DNA from: Granulicella sp. L46
Lineage (GTDB): Bacteria > Acidobacteriota > Terriglobia > Terriglobales > Acidobacteriaceae
Length of the DNA: 64,000 nt
Direction of reading: 5' to 3'
Assembly (NCBI RefSeq): GCF_009765785.1
Contig: NZ_LMUT01000012.1
Coordinates: 306,150-370,149 of the forward strand
The notes below the pieces were generated by a model. It ran no database searches. It saw nothing but the letters and a program-made list of their open reading frames with translations, and was not told the origin of the DNA. The position numbers were made by a program, and so were the translations under genes. This document shows positions 9,702-18,862 of the stretch, in pieces (position 1 is the first letter of the stretch; every line of letters begins with the position of its first letter).

Positions 9702-11174
9702 ATGGACGTCGTCGGGAAAGTCGTATGTGCAGGTTTGGGTATAGCTCTGTGCGCGTTGTATAAGGCGCCTGCCTTCACACAGAGCGTCACCGCTTTCGCC
9801 CTCGCCGCGAGCACGGCCCAGGATCCCACAGACATCGCCTTCATCCAGGCGCCTGAATTCACGGCAGGCGATCCCGCGCGGCGGTTTCCGCTCGGCAGCC
9901 GCCTCGTGCGCTTGCGCCTCGGAGCCGAAGTCACGGCACCATCTGTGCTCATCCTCCTGACGCCTCAGTTCTTCGCCGCCGCTGATCCCCAGGTGTCCTT
10001 CGATGGCCGCAATCTCCTTTTTGCCGCCCAGGCCCAGCGCAACACTAATTGGCAGATATGGGAGATCCCGGTCAAAGGGGGAAGTCCGCGGCAGGTCACT
10101 CATTGCGCCGGAGACTGTGTCCAGCCCGAGTACTTAGCAGTCGGCGAAATCGCCTACACGTCGCTGCGAGGCGTGGAGCCTGCTCGTACTTCGGAAGTGC
10201 AAATCTGCCGCAACGATGGGTCTGAAGCGCACCCGATTACGTTCGGACCGGGCAGATACGAAGTGGAGGCCGTTTTGCGCAGCGGCCGACTGCTGCTGTC
10301 TGCCGAGGCGCCGCTCGTCGACGTTCCCTCGGTGAATCAGGCGCGGAGCTTGTATCTTGTCGATCCGGATGGGTCAGGGTTGATGCTGCTGCGACAAGAC
10401 GGTACCGCACAGGCTATTCGCAGCGGCGCGGTCGAGTTGACCGACGGGACCATCCTCTTCATGCAGCGGAATGCAGCGAGCGCTTCGGAAGAACATCTCG
10501 CATGGATTCATCCCGGAGCCTTGCAAGCCACAGCCATCGAGAGCGCCCATTCGGGATATGCGTCCGCGAACGCGCTCGACCATGGGACATTACTGGTATC
10601 GCGGCGAGCCCCGGGCCACCGGTTCGATCTTTATCAGATATTCCCAAACAGTAGGGGCCGCGACCAGTTGCTCTACCGGGATGCGCACGCGTCGAGCGTT
10701 CAGGCCGTTCTCATCGCTCCCCATACTGTGGCGCTCACTTACAGCAGCATTTTGCATCCGGATCGTAAATCCGGACGGATCATTTGCCTCGATGCCTATG
10801 CCTCCAAAGATTTTACGACCGGCCGATTGCCCGATCAGATCGTTCGTGTGCGTGCGCTGCTCAAAACGCAGGACGGCGAGAAGATCCTGGGAGAAGCCCC
10901 GGTCGAACGGGATGGATCGTTCTACGCGACGGTGCCCGCGGACCTGCCGATACGCCTTCAGTTAATCGGCGTGCACGGTGAAGTTCTGAAGCAGCAGCGC
11001 AGCTGGATGTGGGTGCGCTCCGGCGAAGATCGCGGATGCGTTGGATGTCACGAGAGCCAAGCGCTGGCACCGGAGAATCGTTCGCCCCTAACACTGCAGC
11101 GCTTGGATACACCGACGCCCCTCATGGGTGAAATCGTCATCAACCCAGGTACGCAGAAGAAAGCACGACCGTGA
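9702..11174 (+). CDS. Exported beta-propeller protein with C-terminal CxxCH haem site (HzsA-related)
   Basis: This roughly 490-residue exported protein has a signal peptide (VVCAGLGIALCALYKAPAFTQS), TolB/WD40-like propeller repeats with motifs such as DPQVSFDGRNLLFAA and WQIWEIPVKGG, and a C-terminal domain ending in GCVGCHES. CVGCH is a c-type haem attachment site, so it should act in the periplasm. The layout resembles proteins annotated as related to the hydrazine synthase alpha subunit; hydrazine chemistry is not implied. I chose the ATG at 9702 because it gives a clean signal peptide and has GAAGG upstream; the frame is open back to 9486. It is first in the eight-gene operon and ends in a GTGA overlap with the next gene. 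Confidence 0.75.
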   Translation: MDVVGKVVCAGLGIALCALYKAPAFTQSVTAFALAASTAQDPTDIAFIQAPEFTAGDPARRFPLGSRLVRLRLGAEVTAPSVLILLTPQFFAAADPQVSFDGRNLLFAAQAQRNTNWQIWEIPVKGGSPRQVTHCAGDCVQPEYLAVGEIAYTSLRGVEPARTSEVQICRNDGSEAHPITFGPGRYEVEAVLRSGRLLLSAEAPLVDVPSVNQARSLYLVDPDGSGLMLLRQDGTAQAIRSGAVELTDGTILFMQRNAASASEEHLAWIHPGALQATAIESAHSGYASANALDHGTLLVSRRAPGHRFDLYQIFPNSRGRDQLLYRDAHASSVQAVLIAPHTVALTYSSILHPDRKSGRIICLDAYASKDFTTGRLPDQIVRVRALLKTQDGEKILGEAPVERDGSFYATVPADLPIRLQLIGVHGEVLKQQRSWMWVRSGEDRGCVGCHESQALAPENRSPLTLQRLDTPTPLMGEIVINPGTQKKARP

Positions 11175-12892
11175 AAACCTCACTCAGAACCTACGCAATA
11201 GGCATTGCAATCTCGCTACCGGCCTTAACCGCCCCCGCCGCCAATGCTCAGTCAGCCCCCGTTGTGGCCGACAACGCAGCCCGTACCACGCCCATTCCGC
11301 AGTTCGAGGATGTGACCAGACAGGCTGGGATCAACTTCCAACACTCCTTCGGTGAAAAAGCTCTGAGTTCGATCCAGGAGGGTACGGGATCGGGATGCGC
11401 CTGGATCGACTACAACAGCGACGGCTTCATGGATCTCTACGTTGTCAACGGTCGGCATGTCGACGGGCTCACCGACCACTCTGCGCCTGACGGGATCGAC
11501 GCGACCAACCACCTCTATCGCAATAATGGTGACGGCACGTTCACAGACGTGACGACGCAGGCGGGCGTTCCCGGCAATGGCTTCGGTGTCGGCGTTACGG
11601 CGGGAGACTTCGATAACGATGGCAACGAAGACCTGTACATCACCAATTACAACTCGGCGGTCCTCTATCACAACAACGGCAATGGAACTTTCACCGACAC
11701 CACCTCAAAGGCCGGCGTAGCCAACCCGAACTTCGGAACGGGTGCCGCGTTTCTCGATTATGACCGCGATGGTCGCCTTGATCTCTTTGTCGGAAACTAC
11801 CTGAAGTACGATCCGGCCAACCGGCAGTTTTATTCAGCGCAGCAGTACCCGGGACCGCTCGAATACGCGCCAGAAACGAACCGGCGCTTCCATAACAACG
11901 GCGACGGAACGTTCACCGACGTCTCCGCGGCATCGGGTATCCGCGCCCAGCCCGGACGTGCCATGGGTGTCACGGTCGGGGACTATGACGGCGATGGATG
12001 GCCTGACATCTATGTTGCGAACGACACGATGGCGAGCTTCCTCTATCACAACAACCGCAACGGTACGTTCACCGATGTCGCCGCTGAAATGGGCGTAGCG
12101 TACGGACAAAACGGCGAGGCTTCCACCGCAATGGGTCCTGTCTTCGGTGACTATGAGAATAAGGGACACCAAGCGTTATTCGTCTCCGATGCCCACTTCC
12201 ACCGCCTGCTGCGCAACAGCGGAAATCCGGGCGAACCGTTCGAAGATATGACCAACGAATCTGGAGTCGGATCGGTCTCAGCACAATTTGTCGGCTGGGG
12301 CGATGGCTTGTTCGACTTCGATAATGACGGATGGAAGGACTTGTTCATCGTGAACGGCGGCCTGGTGTGGCTCATCCCCCAACAGAGTTCGCTGCTGCGC
12401 AACAACGGCGACGGAACATTCGCCGACGTCTCCATGCAGGCGGGAAGTTTCTTCCAAACCCAGATCGTCAGCCGCGGCGCCTGCTTCGCCGATTACGACA
12501 ACGATGGATATGTCGACGCGTTTGTCGTGGCGCTGGGTGGCAAAGGAATTCTGCTGCACAACACGCCGCCGCCGGAGAAGCGCAATCACTGGCTGACGAT
12601 CAAGCTGGTGGGAACGCGCAGTAATCGCGACGGCTTTGGAGCGAGCCTCGAGGCAATTGCCGGAGACCTGCACCAATGGGTGCAGTCCACCTCGGCCAGC
12701 GGATACCTCTCGCAGAATGATCCGCGTCCTCACTTCGGCTTAGGTCAGCATGCGCTCGTGGATACCCTGACGATCCATTGGCCCAGCGGGGTCGTCCAGA
12801 CTCTGCACGATATCAAGGCGGAACAGGTGCTGAAGATTACCGAGTCGGTATCAACCGCCGCCGCAGCTCCAACCAAGGCGAAGACGCCATGA
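11171..12892 (+). CDS. CRTAC1 family protein (FG-GAP repeats plus ASPIC/UnbV domain)
   Basis: This 573-residue exported protein has a signal peptide ending near ANAQS. Repeated FG-GAP/VCBS units follow, with calcium-type loops (DYNSDGFMDLYVVNG, DFDNDGNEDLYI, DYDRDGRLDLFVG, DYDGDGWPDIYVAN), alternating with NNGDGTFTDV strands. A C-terminal ASPIC/UnbV domain contains NHWLTIKLVGTRSNRDGFG and LTIHWPSGVVQTL. The family is exported and generally thought to bind calcium or partners; its biochemical role is not established. The GTG start at 11171 overlaps the previous stop as GTGA, and the gene's own stop overlaps the next ATG as ATGA, so it is translationally coupled on both sides. It is one of three such proteins in the window. 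Confidence 0.88.
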   Translation: MKTSLRTYAIGIAISLPALTAPAANAQSAPVVADNAARTTPIPQFEDVTRQAGINFQHSFGEKALSSIQEGTGSGCAWIDYNSDGFMDLYVVNGRHVDGLTDHSAPDGIDATNHLYRNNGDGTFTDVTTQAGVPGNGFGVGVTAGDFDNDGNEDLYITNYNSAVLYHNNGNGTFTDTTSKAGVANPNFGTGAAFLDYDRDGRLDLFVGNYLKYDPANRQFYSAQQYPGPLEYAPETNRRFHNNGDGTFTDVSAASGIRAQPGRAMGVTVGDYDGDGWPDIYVANDTMASFLYHNNRNGTFTDVAAEMGVAYGQNGEASTAMGPVFGDYENKGHQALFVSDAHFHRLLRNSGNPGEPFEDMTNESGVGSVSAQFVGWGDGLFDFDNDGWKDLFIVNGGLVWLIPQQSSLLRNNGDGTFADVSMQAGSFFQTQIVSRGACFADYDNDGYVDAFVVALGGKGILLHNTPPPEKRNHWLTIKLVGTRSNRDGFGASLEAIAGDLHQWVQSTSASGYLSQNDPRPHFGLGQHALVDTLTIHWPSGVVQTLHDIKAEQVLKITESVSTAAAAPTKAKTP

Positions 12893-14865
12893 CCACCGCC
12901 AGTAAGCGTTCAGCATCGCGCGTTCGCCGTCGAGACGAAGCCCTTCTCGGTATTGCGCTGCTGTCCGTGATCATCGCGCTGATCATGTTTATTGCTCAAC
13001 GGCCGAAGCCTGCCACAGCCGCAGAACATACCTCTTCGCCGGAAGCCGCCATCCGCTATCTAAGCCCGGTCGCCCTGCAACTCTCGCCGAATGGTCAGCG
13101 CCTGTACGTCGTCTGCGAGGACAGCGACGCAGTACTCGCGGTGGACACGCGCTCTCAACGCATCGTCGGCCGTGCGGAGGTCGGCAAACGGCCGAAGGGA
13201 ATCGCAATCTCGCCTGACGGAAATACGCTCTACGTCTCCGACGAAGGGAGCGATGCCGTTACTGAAATCGATGCACAGACATTGACCATCCGGCGCACAA
13301 TCAGCGTAGGTTGGAACCCCGTCGGGCTTGTCACCGACCGAGCAGGAATCACGTTGTACGTCGCCAACACACTTGGGGATGACGTCTCGGTGATCGATCT
13401 GCGAACCGGCACGGAGAAGAAACGGCTTCACGCCGGACGTTTCCCAGAATACGTTGCTCTCTCGCGCGATGGCAGCCGCGTGTATGTTGCGAATCTCCTC
13501 GCACGTCTCGGTCCGCCGGATCAACCACCCATATCGGAGTTGACTGTGATCGACTCTGCGACCCAGCAAGTGACGGCGCGCCTCGAAGTTCCCGGAGTCC
13601 TCCAACTGCGCCACATCACGGAGTTGCCTGCCGCCGCGGGAGGCTATCTGCTCATCCCGTTCATGCGCCCCAAGAACCTTAACCCGCTGGTTCAGATCCA
13701 GCAGGGCGGCTATCTGACCCATGGCATGGCCGTGATTCGGCCCTCCGCTACGAGCGCAGGAGAAGCGCGCGACTACCAGGTGTCCGAGCTGCTCCTGGAC
13801 GATATCGATCATTACTACGCTGATGGATTTGGCGTTGCCTCAACGCCTGACGGGCACTGGGCGCTGGTCACCGCTTCCGGATCGAATATCGTTTCCATCG
13901 TCGATACATCAAGGCTTCGGACGCTTCTGTTGAACAGCAGGCCAATGCATCGGCTGGAGCTCGCAAATCGGTTGGATTCGGCCCACAAACTCGTCGCTGC
14001 TCGCCTTCTAACAGGGCGCAATCCAACCGACGTAGTCACCTCGGCCGACGGACGCTTCGCCTACATCGCCAATCGCATGGACGACACAATCAGCGTGTTG
14101 GACATGACGCGACTCCAGCTCGCGGCAACGATTGATCTCGGTGGTCCCAAGCAGCTTTCGCGGATCCGTCGAGGGCAGCAGCTCTTCTTTGACGCGAGCC
14201 ATTGCTATCAAGGGCAGATGGCGTGCGCCACGTGCCACCCGCATGAAGGGCTTTCGGACGGCCTCGCGTGGAGCCTTGAGACGCCACAACTCGGACGTGA
14301 TGTCGTGGAGAATCGCACGCTCTACAGCATCGAGGGGACTGAACCCTTCAAGTGGAACGGTAAGAATCCGGACCTTGAGACACAGGATGGCCCGCGAACA
14401 GCCATGTACATCTTCCGCTCCCAGGGCTTCAGCCCCACAGAAGTAGAAGACCTCGTGGCCTATATCTTTTCGCTGCATCTCGTCAGAAATCCCCATTTAG
14501 CGGCAGACGGACATCTGACCGACGCGCAGACCCGCGGCCAGGCACTGTTCTTTCGCGAAAAGACCAACAGCGGTGCGCCGATCTCTCCATTACAGCAGTG
14601 CCCGACGTGCCACTCGCCGCTGACGCATTTCACATCGAAGATTCAGATCGATGTCGGCACAGCAACGAAGTACGACACAATCACCGCGTTCGATGTACCT
14701 CAGTTAGAAGGCGCTGTCATGAAGCCTCCATACCTGCACGACGGAGAGGCGCTCCAGCTGGAAGAGATCTGGACACGATTTAATCCCGACGATAAACATG
14801 GCCTCACCTCTGACATGAACAAGGCGCAGCTCAACGATTTGATCGAGTACTTGAAGACCTTATGA
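12889..14865 (+). CDS. Beta-propeller / di-haem cytochrome c fusion (MauG / cytochrome c peroxidase-like)
   Basis: This 658-residue protein has an N-terminal membrane anchor or uncleaved signal (LLGIALLSVIIALIMFIA, residues about 22-39). A YVTN-type beta-propeller covers about 60-430, with repeats such as ISPDGNTLYVSDEGSDAVTE and LYVANTLGDDVSVID. The C-terminal half is a cytochrome domain with two CxxCH sites, CATCHPHEG and CPTCHSP, as in MauG and di-haem peroxidases. It should act in the periplasm in electron transfer or cofactor or protein oxidation; the substrate is unknown. The ATG at 12889 overlaps the upstream TGA (ATGA). The frame is open upstream to 12778, but that stretch lies inside the previous gene. 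It ends in an ATGA overlap with the next gene. Confidence 0.85.
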   Translation: MTTASKRSASRVRRRDEALLGIALLSVIIALIMFIAQRPKPATAAEHTSSPEAAIRYLSPVALQLSPNGQRLYVVCEDSDAVLAVDTRSQRIVGRAEVGKRPKGIAISPDGNTLYVSDEGSDAVTEIDAQTLTIRRTISVGWNPVGLVTDRAGITLYVANTLGDDVSVIDLRTGTEKKRLHAGRFPEYVALSRDGSRVYVANLLARLGPPDQPPISELTVIDSATQQVTARLEVPGVLQLRHITELPAAAGGYLLIPFMRPKNLNPLVQIQQGGYLTHGMAVIRPSATSAGEARDYQVSELLLDDIDHYYADGFGVASTPDGHWALVTASGSNIVSIVDTSRLRTLLLNSRPMHRLELANRLDSAHKLVAARLLTGRNPTDVVTSADGRFAYIANRMDDTISVLDMTRLQLAATIDLGGPKQLSRIRRGQQLFFDASHCYQGQMACATCHPHEGLSDGLAWSLETPQLGRDVVENRTLYSIEGTEPFKWNGKNPDLETQDGPRTAMYIFRSQGFSPTEVEDLVAYIFSLHLVRNPHLAADGHLTDAQTRGQALFFREKTNSGAPISPLQQCPTCHSPLTHFTSKIQIDVGTATKYDTITAFDVPQLEGAVMKPPYLHDGEALQLEEIWTRFNPDDKHGLTSDMNKAQLNDLIEYLKTL

Positions 14866-16007
14866 GGCTGGCGATGAACCCGAACAAGACCACGACCGTA
14901 CTCCAAAGGACTCTGCTGAGCATGGCATTGCTACTCGTCGCATTGCCGTGCGCCATGACACAAGCGCCTGCGCAGAACCGTGCAACCCAGCCAGCCCTCT
15001 ACACAAAGTGGATCAATTACACCGCGGCGAATGGGTTTCCAGAGGGTGAGGTGTACTGCGTAACAGTAGATGGTTCGCGTGTCTGGGCCGGAACATCGCA
15101 TGGACTCGTTTTGCTCGAAGATGGCCGCGTGAAAAAAATATTCTCGACAGACGACGGTCTGGCCGGTCGGGCAGTGATGTCCGTCGCGGTGGATCAACAA
15201 AATGGCGACGTGTGGATAGGAACTTTCGGCGGTCTCAGCCTCTACTCGGGTGGGGAATTTAAGAATTACACCAATCTGACCAGCGGTCTAGCGAACGACC
15301 TCGTTTACGGAGTCGCGTTGCAAGGGCAGTTCCTATGGGTGGCAACAGCGGCAGGCGTCAATCGCCTTGACACCAACACAGGGACCTGGTCGATTTTCAA
15401 CGAAACGAATGCCCCGTTCAACGAGCCGTGGGCCTATGGAATCTCCGTTGCTCAGCAAAAGGTATACTTCGCCGTCTGGGGCGGCGGAGTCCTGGCATAC
15501 GATCTCGCAAAACAAACCTGGAAGCCGTTCACCGACCCCGACGGAGAGCAAGAGCTCGTTCTCTATCGAAACCAGGGGCTAATCCATAACATCGTCAGCA
15601 GCGTCTCGTACAACCCTGACACGAAGACATTCTGGGCATCCACCTACTTTGGCCTGAGCGGCTATGACGGCCGGAACTGGCATAACTATCTCACCAAGGA
15701 CAGCGGGCTGGCTTCAAACTTCATCAACGCGGTGCAGTCGCGCGGAGACGACGTGTGGGCTTCCACGCAGAGCGGCCTCAGCCAGCTCGACACAAATACA
15801 AACACCTGGACCACCTACAGCCGCGATCCAAAAACGGGGCGCGGAGAAATCCTCATCACCCACGCGGATGGCAGCAAGCAGCGGATCGCCACGGAGACTA
15901 GCCTGGCGCACAGCTACATTCTCAACACAGCGTTTCAAGGCGACGACATCTGGGTGGCGACTGCACAAGGTCTGAGCCACGGTATCCACGCACAACCGAA
16001 GGAGTAA
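14862..16007 (+). CDS. Secreted propeller protein with two-component-regulator-type (Reg_prop) repeats
   Basis: This exported protein of about 380 residues has a signal peptide (TLLSMALLLVALPCAMTQAPA) and at least six Reg_prop-like blades of the pattern VWxGTxxGLxxL: VWAGTSHGLVLLEDG, VWIGTFGGLSLYSGG, LWVATAAGVNRLDTN, FWASTYFGLSGYDG, VWASTQSGLSQLDT and IWVATAQGLSHG. Such propellers normally form the sensor half of hybrid two-component kinases; here there is no kinase or membrane domain, so it stands alone in the periplasm. The start may be the ATG at 14862 (ATGA overlap with the upstream stop) or the ATG at 14874, which has GAGG six bases upstream. It is the fourth gene of the operon. Confidence 0.8.
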   Translation: MRLAMNPNKTTTVLQRTLLSMALLLVALPCAMTQAPAQNRATQPALYTKWINYTAANGFPEGEVYCVTVDGSRVWAGTSHGLVLLEDGRVKKIFSTDDGLAGRAVMSVAVDQQNGDVWIGTFGGLSLYSGGEFKNYTNLTSGLANDLVYGVALQGQFLWVATAAGVNRLDTNTGTWSIFNETNAPFNEPWAYGISVAQQKVYFAVWGGGVLAYDLAKQTWKPFTDPDGEQELVLYRNQGLIHNIVSSVSYNPDTKTFWASTYFGLSGYDGRNWHNYLTKDSGLASNFINAVQSRGDDVWASTQSGLSQLDTNTNTWTTYSRDPKTGRGEILITHADGSKQRIATETSLAHSYILNTAFQGDDIWVATAQGLSHGIHAQPKE

Positions 16008-16012
16008 CGAAT

Positions 16013-16537
16013 ATGAGCAGCACGATCGTAGCAACGCAAAACGTAACGAATGGAACCATCGGCGCGCACAAATCGATTCGCAAAAAAGCGATGTCCGCTC
16101 CCATGGCGCTCAATGAGGCATACAAGTACCAGCGCCCCTCGTCCTTCTCGCGCGGCATGCGCCTGGACATCAAGGGCATCACGATCCTGATGATCTCCGG
16201 AACAGCCAGCGTTGGAGAAAGCGGCGAGACCGTTCATCCCGGCGACTTCGGCGCACAAGCCCGGCGCGCGTATCAGAACGTTACGGCACTTCTGAAGTCA
16301 GAAGGCGCCACGTGGAAAGATGTGGTTCGCACCACCTGCTATCTTCGCGATATTGAACGCGACTATGAGCAATTCAACCTCATCCGCACGGAGTTTTTCA
16401 AAGAACAGGGTCTCGAAATCCTACCCGCCTCCACAGGCATCCAGGCCATCCTCTGCTGGCCGACGCTCCTCTATGAAATGGAAGCCATGGCGATCTTCGA
16501 AGCACCTACAGCGATCGATCCGCAGGGCGCGAAATAA
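16013..16537 (+). CDS. RidA (YjgF/YER057c/UK114)-like protein lacking the catalytic Arg
   Basis: This 174-residue protein has the RidA fold: the [13 protein letters not shown] strand, an [26 protein letters not shown] helix-strand unit, and the C-terminal [10 protein letters not shown] strand. Classical imine deaminases have the motif PARSxV with a substrate-binding Arg. Here the matching stretch reads PASTGIQAI, so that Arg is missing and deaminase activity should not be assumed. It is about 45 residues longer than RidA because of an N-terminal extension, and no signal peptide is evident, so it is probably cytoplasmic. AAGGAG stands eight bases before the ATG. It sits between exported redox proteins and a DAHP synthase in the same operon. 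RidA-like domains also occur in chorismatases, but the rest of that fold is absent. Confidence 0.78.
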   Translation: MSSTIVATQNVTNGTIGAHKSIRKKAMSAPMALNEAYKYQRPSSFSRGMRLDIKGITILMISGTASVGESGETVHPGDFGAQARRAYQNVTALLKSEGATWKDVVRTTCYLRDIERDYEQFNLIRTEFFKEQGLEILPASTGIQAILCWPTLLYEMEAMAIFEAPTAIDPQGAK

Positions 16538-16557
16538 CGAAAGCAAGGAGCTCCAGC

Positions 16558-17499
16558 ATGAGCCAGAAGATTGCAGGACAAGTGACCCTCGAAGACCTTT
16601 CGCGGATGTGTCCGACGATAAGTCGGCGCACGCATCCCGAGTTTGCCGACGGGTGCGCCTTCGAAGTGGAAGTGGGCGCCGTGCGCTTTGGGACAGGCGT
16701 CCCCGTCATGATTGCAGGACCATGCGCCGTCGAAAGCGAGCGCCGGATGATCGAACTCGCGCTTAGCGTGAAAGCCGCCGGCGCAGACATGTTGCGCGGT
16801 GGCGCCTTCAAACCACGCACCTCGCCTCATGATTTTCAAGGGCTTGGCCTGGAAGGCCTAAAAATTCTGCGGGCCGCGAGCGATCTCACCGGCCTTCCCG
16901 TCGTTACGGAAGTAATGGATGTACGGCTGGTCGAACTGGTCAGTCAATATGCGGACATGCTCCAGATCGGTTCTCGCAGCATGCAGAATTATCCGTTGCT
17001 CGTCGAGGCAGGGCGCAGCGGCAAGCCCGTCCTCTTGAAGCGCGGCATGGCTGCAAGCTTGTGCGAATGGCTGGGCGCAGCCGAGTACATTGCCAGCGAA
17101 GGGAACCTCAACATTGTTCTTTGCGAGCGCGGTATTAAAACGCACACTGCCGGAGAGTACTCGCGATACACCCTCGATCTCAATGTGGTTCCCGCTGTAC
17201 AAGCGGAGACATTTCTTCCAGTGATCGTTGACCCAAGTCATGCGACCGGTATGGCATCCCGGGTGGAGCAGGCAAGCCGCGCAGCGATTGAATTCGGAAG
17301 CGATGGTTTGTTGATCGAGGTCTCGACGTGGGGCCGCGGTCCCGACGCTCAACGGCCATTGTGCGATGCCGACCAGGCAATCACTCCCGAGACGCTGCGG
17401 AGAATTGTTGAATTCGTCCGTGAGCGCAAATCGGGAGCGCAGTCAAGGAACGATCCAATGACGAGCCTGGCCCGGCATGCAAGAGCTAGCGGTCGATGA
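16558..17499 (+). CDS. aroF: 3-deoxy-7-phosphoheptulonate (DAHP) synthase, type I-beta
   Basis: This 313-residue enzyme condenses phosphoenolpyruvate with erythrose-4-phosphate, the first shikimate-pathway step. Family motifs are all present: [60 protein letters not shown], and the metal-site region IVDPSHATG with the preceding [11 protein letters not shown] Cys. The N-terminal segment of about 50 residues before the barrel resembles a ferredoxin-like regulatory domain only loosely. AAGGAG lies seven bases upstream of the ATG. Its place in an operon of exported cytochrome and propeller proteins is unusual for a housekeeping aro gene and suggests a dedicated supply of an aromatic precursor. 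KDO8P synthase is a distant relative but fits the motifs less well. Confidence 0.9.
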   Translation: MSQKIAGQVTLEDLSRMCPTISRRTHPEFADGCAFEVEVGAVRFGTGVPVMIAGPCAVESERRMIELALSVKAAGADMLRGGAFKPRTSPHDFQGLGLEGLKILRAASDLTGLPVVTEVMDVRLVELVSQYADMLQIGSRSMQNYPLLVEAGRSGKPVLLKRGMAASLCEWLGAAEYIASEGNLNIVLCERGIKTHTAGEYSRYTLDLNVVPAVQAETFLPVIVDPSHATGMASRVEQASRAAIEFGSDGLLIEVSTWGRGPDAQRPLCDADQAITPETLRRIVEFVRERKSGAQSRNDPMTSLARHARASGR

Positions 17500-17512
17500 G
17501 GAAGGTCAAACG

Positions 17513-18862
17513 ATGAGGACGAAACAATGCATTACGGTCCTGCTGTTGGCGGCCGGAGGCTTGACGGTACATCGCGCAACCGCGCAGGCGTTTCTCCCCG
17601 CAGCTCCGATGGACAAAACGGTGATGCGGTACGCGAACATGCCGCCCGCCGCCCGCCCGTACGCGAGCTTTCGCAAGCCCTACCAGGAGTGGTATGTGCA
17701 GCCGGACACGCTTGAGTATAGCGGCGCTGCACGAAGCGAGCGGGACGGAGATGTGGCTACGCTCAAGACAATCAACATCGGTTTTCTCGGACCCTTGGAC
17801 GCCGACAATGAAGACTCACCCTATGGTGTCTCAATGCTGCACGGCGCAGAACTCGCTGTTGACGAGGTCAACGCCAGCGGGGGATATCGTGGCAAACCAT
17901 TCGCGCTAGCCATCCATGACGATCAGGCGCTGTGGGGAGCTTCCTCGATGGCGATCGTTGACATGCGCTTCAAAGATCAGGCATGGGCGATGCTCGGCTC
18001 CGTTGACTCCGCCTCCACGCACATCGAGCTTCGCGCCACTTTGAAGCTTGAACTGCCGATCATGGATACCGCTACCAACGACCCAACCGTCACTCAGACC
18101 CTCGTTCCATGGCTACTCCATAACTTTCCCGACGACCGGCAGCAAGGCTACGCGCTCGCGGACTACATCTTTCTGCAGCGCCATCTGAAACGGATCGGCA
18201 TCCTGCAAGTGAACAACCGCTACGGTCGAGTAGGAAAGGAAATATTTGCTCAAACAGCGCGACGCATCGGTCACCCGCCGATTGTCGAGGTTTGGTTTGC
18301 CACCGACACCACGGACTTTTCCTCTCAACTGCAGACGATTAAAGCGAGTGGCGTGGACGGCCTGGTCATCTGGGGCAATGCTGCCGAGGCTGGCCTCATC
18401 CTGAAACAGATGCGCGCACTCGGTATGCAGCAACCGGTGTTTGGCAGCAGCCGTATTTGCAGTCCCGAAGTCATCAAGATCGCTGGCTCGGCATCAGAGG
18501 GCTTGACTGTCATCAGCGCCATCAATCCGACGCGCGACGATCCAACCTGGACCGGCTTCCAGCAGCGCTTTGCAAAACGCTTCGGCGTCGAGCCCGATGC
18601 CTACGCCGCCTACGCCTATGACGGCGCGAACATGCTGATGGGCTCAATCAGCCAGGCAGGTCTCAATCGTGGTCTCATCATGGATGCATTGCGCGGCTAT
18701 GAGATGAAGCACTATGCAGGTGTGAGTGGAAGCGCTTTCTTCGATTACACGCTGAACAACATCGCGCCCGTAACCTTTGCGCAGATTCGCGACGGGAAGT
18801 TTGCCTACTGGCCAGAACGGCGGACTGACTGGAAGCCCAACGATGCAGCCAATGCGCGATAG
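17513..18862 (+). CDS. ABC-type branched-chain amino acid family substrate-binding protein
   Basis: This roughly 450-residue exported binding protein belongs to the Leu/Ile/Val (Peripla_BP_6) type I fold. A signal peptide (ITVLLLAAGGLTVHRATAQA) is followed by a segment of about 60 residues before the domain begins at INIGFLGPLDADNED. Core motifs include GAELAVDEVNASGGYRGK, GLVIWGNAAEAGLILKQMRALG and PVFGSSRICSPEV. The ATG at 17513 has GAGGAAGG seven bases upstream; an ATG at 17477 would overlap the previous gene. No permease or ATPase gene is nearby, so it may act as a receptor or sensor subunit, or use a transporter encoded elsewhere. Its stop overlaps the next gene. Confidence 0.86.
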   Translation: MRTKQCITVLLLAAGGLTVHRATAQAFLPAAPMDKTVMRYANMPPAARPYASFRKPYQEWYVQPDTLEYSGAARSERDGDVATLKTINIGFLGPLDADNEDSPYGVSMLHGAELAVDEVNASGGYRGKPFALAIHDDQALWGASSMAIVDMRFKDQAWAMLGSVDSASTHIELRATLKLELPIMDTATNDPTVTQTLVPWLLHNFPDDRQQGYALADYIFLQRHLKRIGILQVNNRYGRVGKEIFAQTARRIGHPPIVEVWFATDTTDFSSQLQTIKASGVDGLVIWGNAAEAGLILKQMRALGMQQPVFGSSRICSPEVIKIAGSASEGLTVISAINPTRDDPTWTGFQQRFAKRFGVEPDAYAAYAYDGANMLMGSISQAGLNRGLIMDALRGYEMKHYAGVSGSAFFDYTLNNIAPVTFAQIRDGKFAYWPERRTDWKPNDAANAR

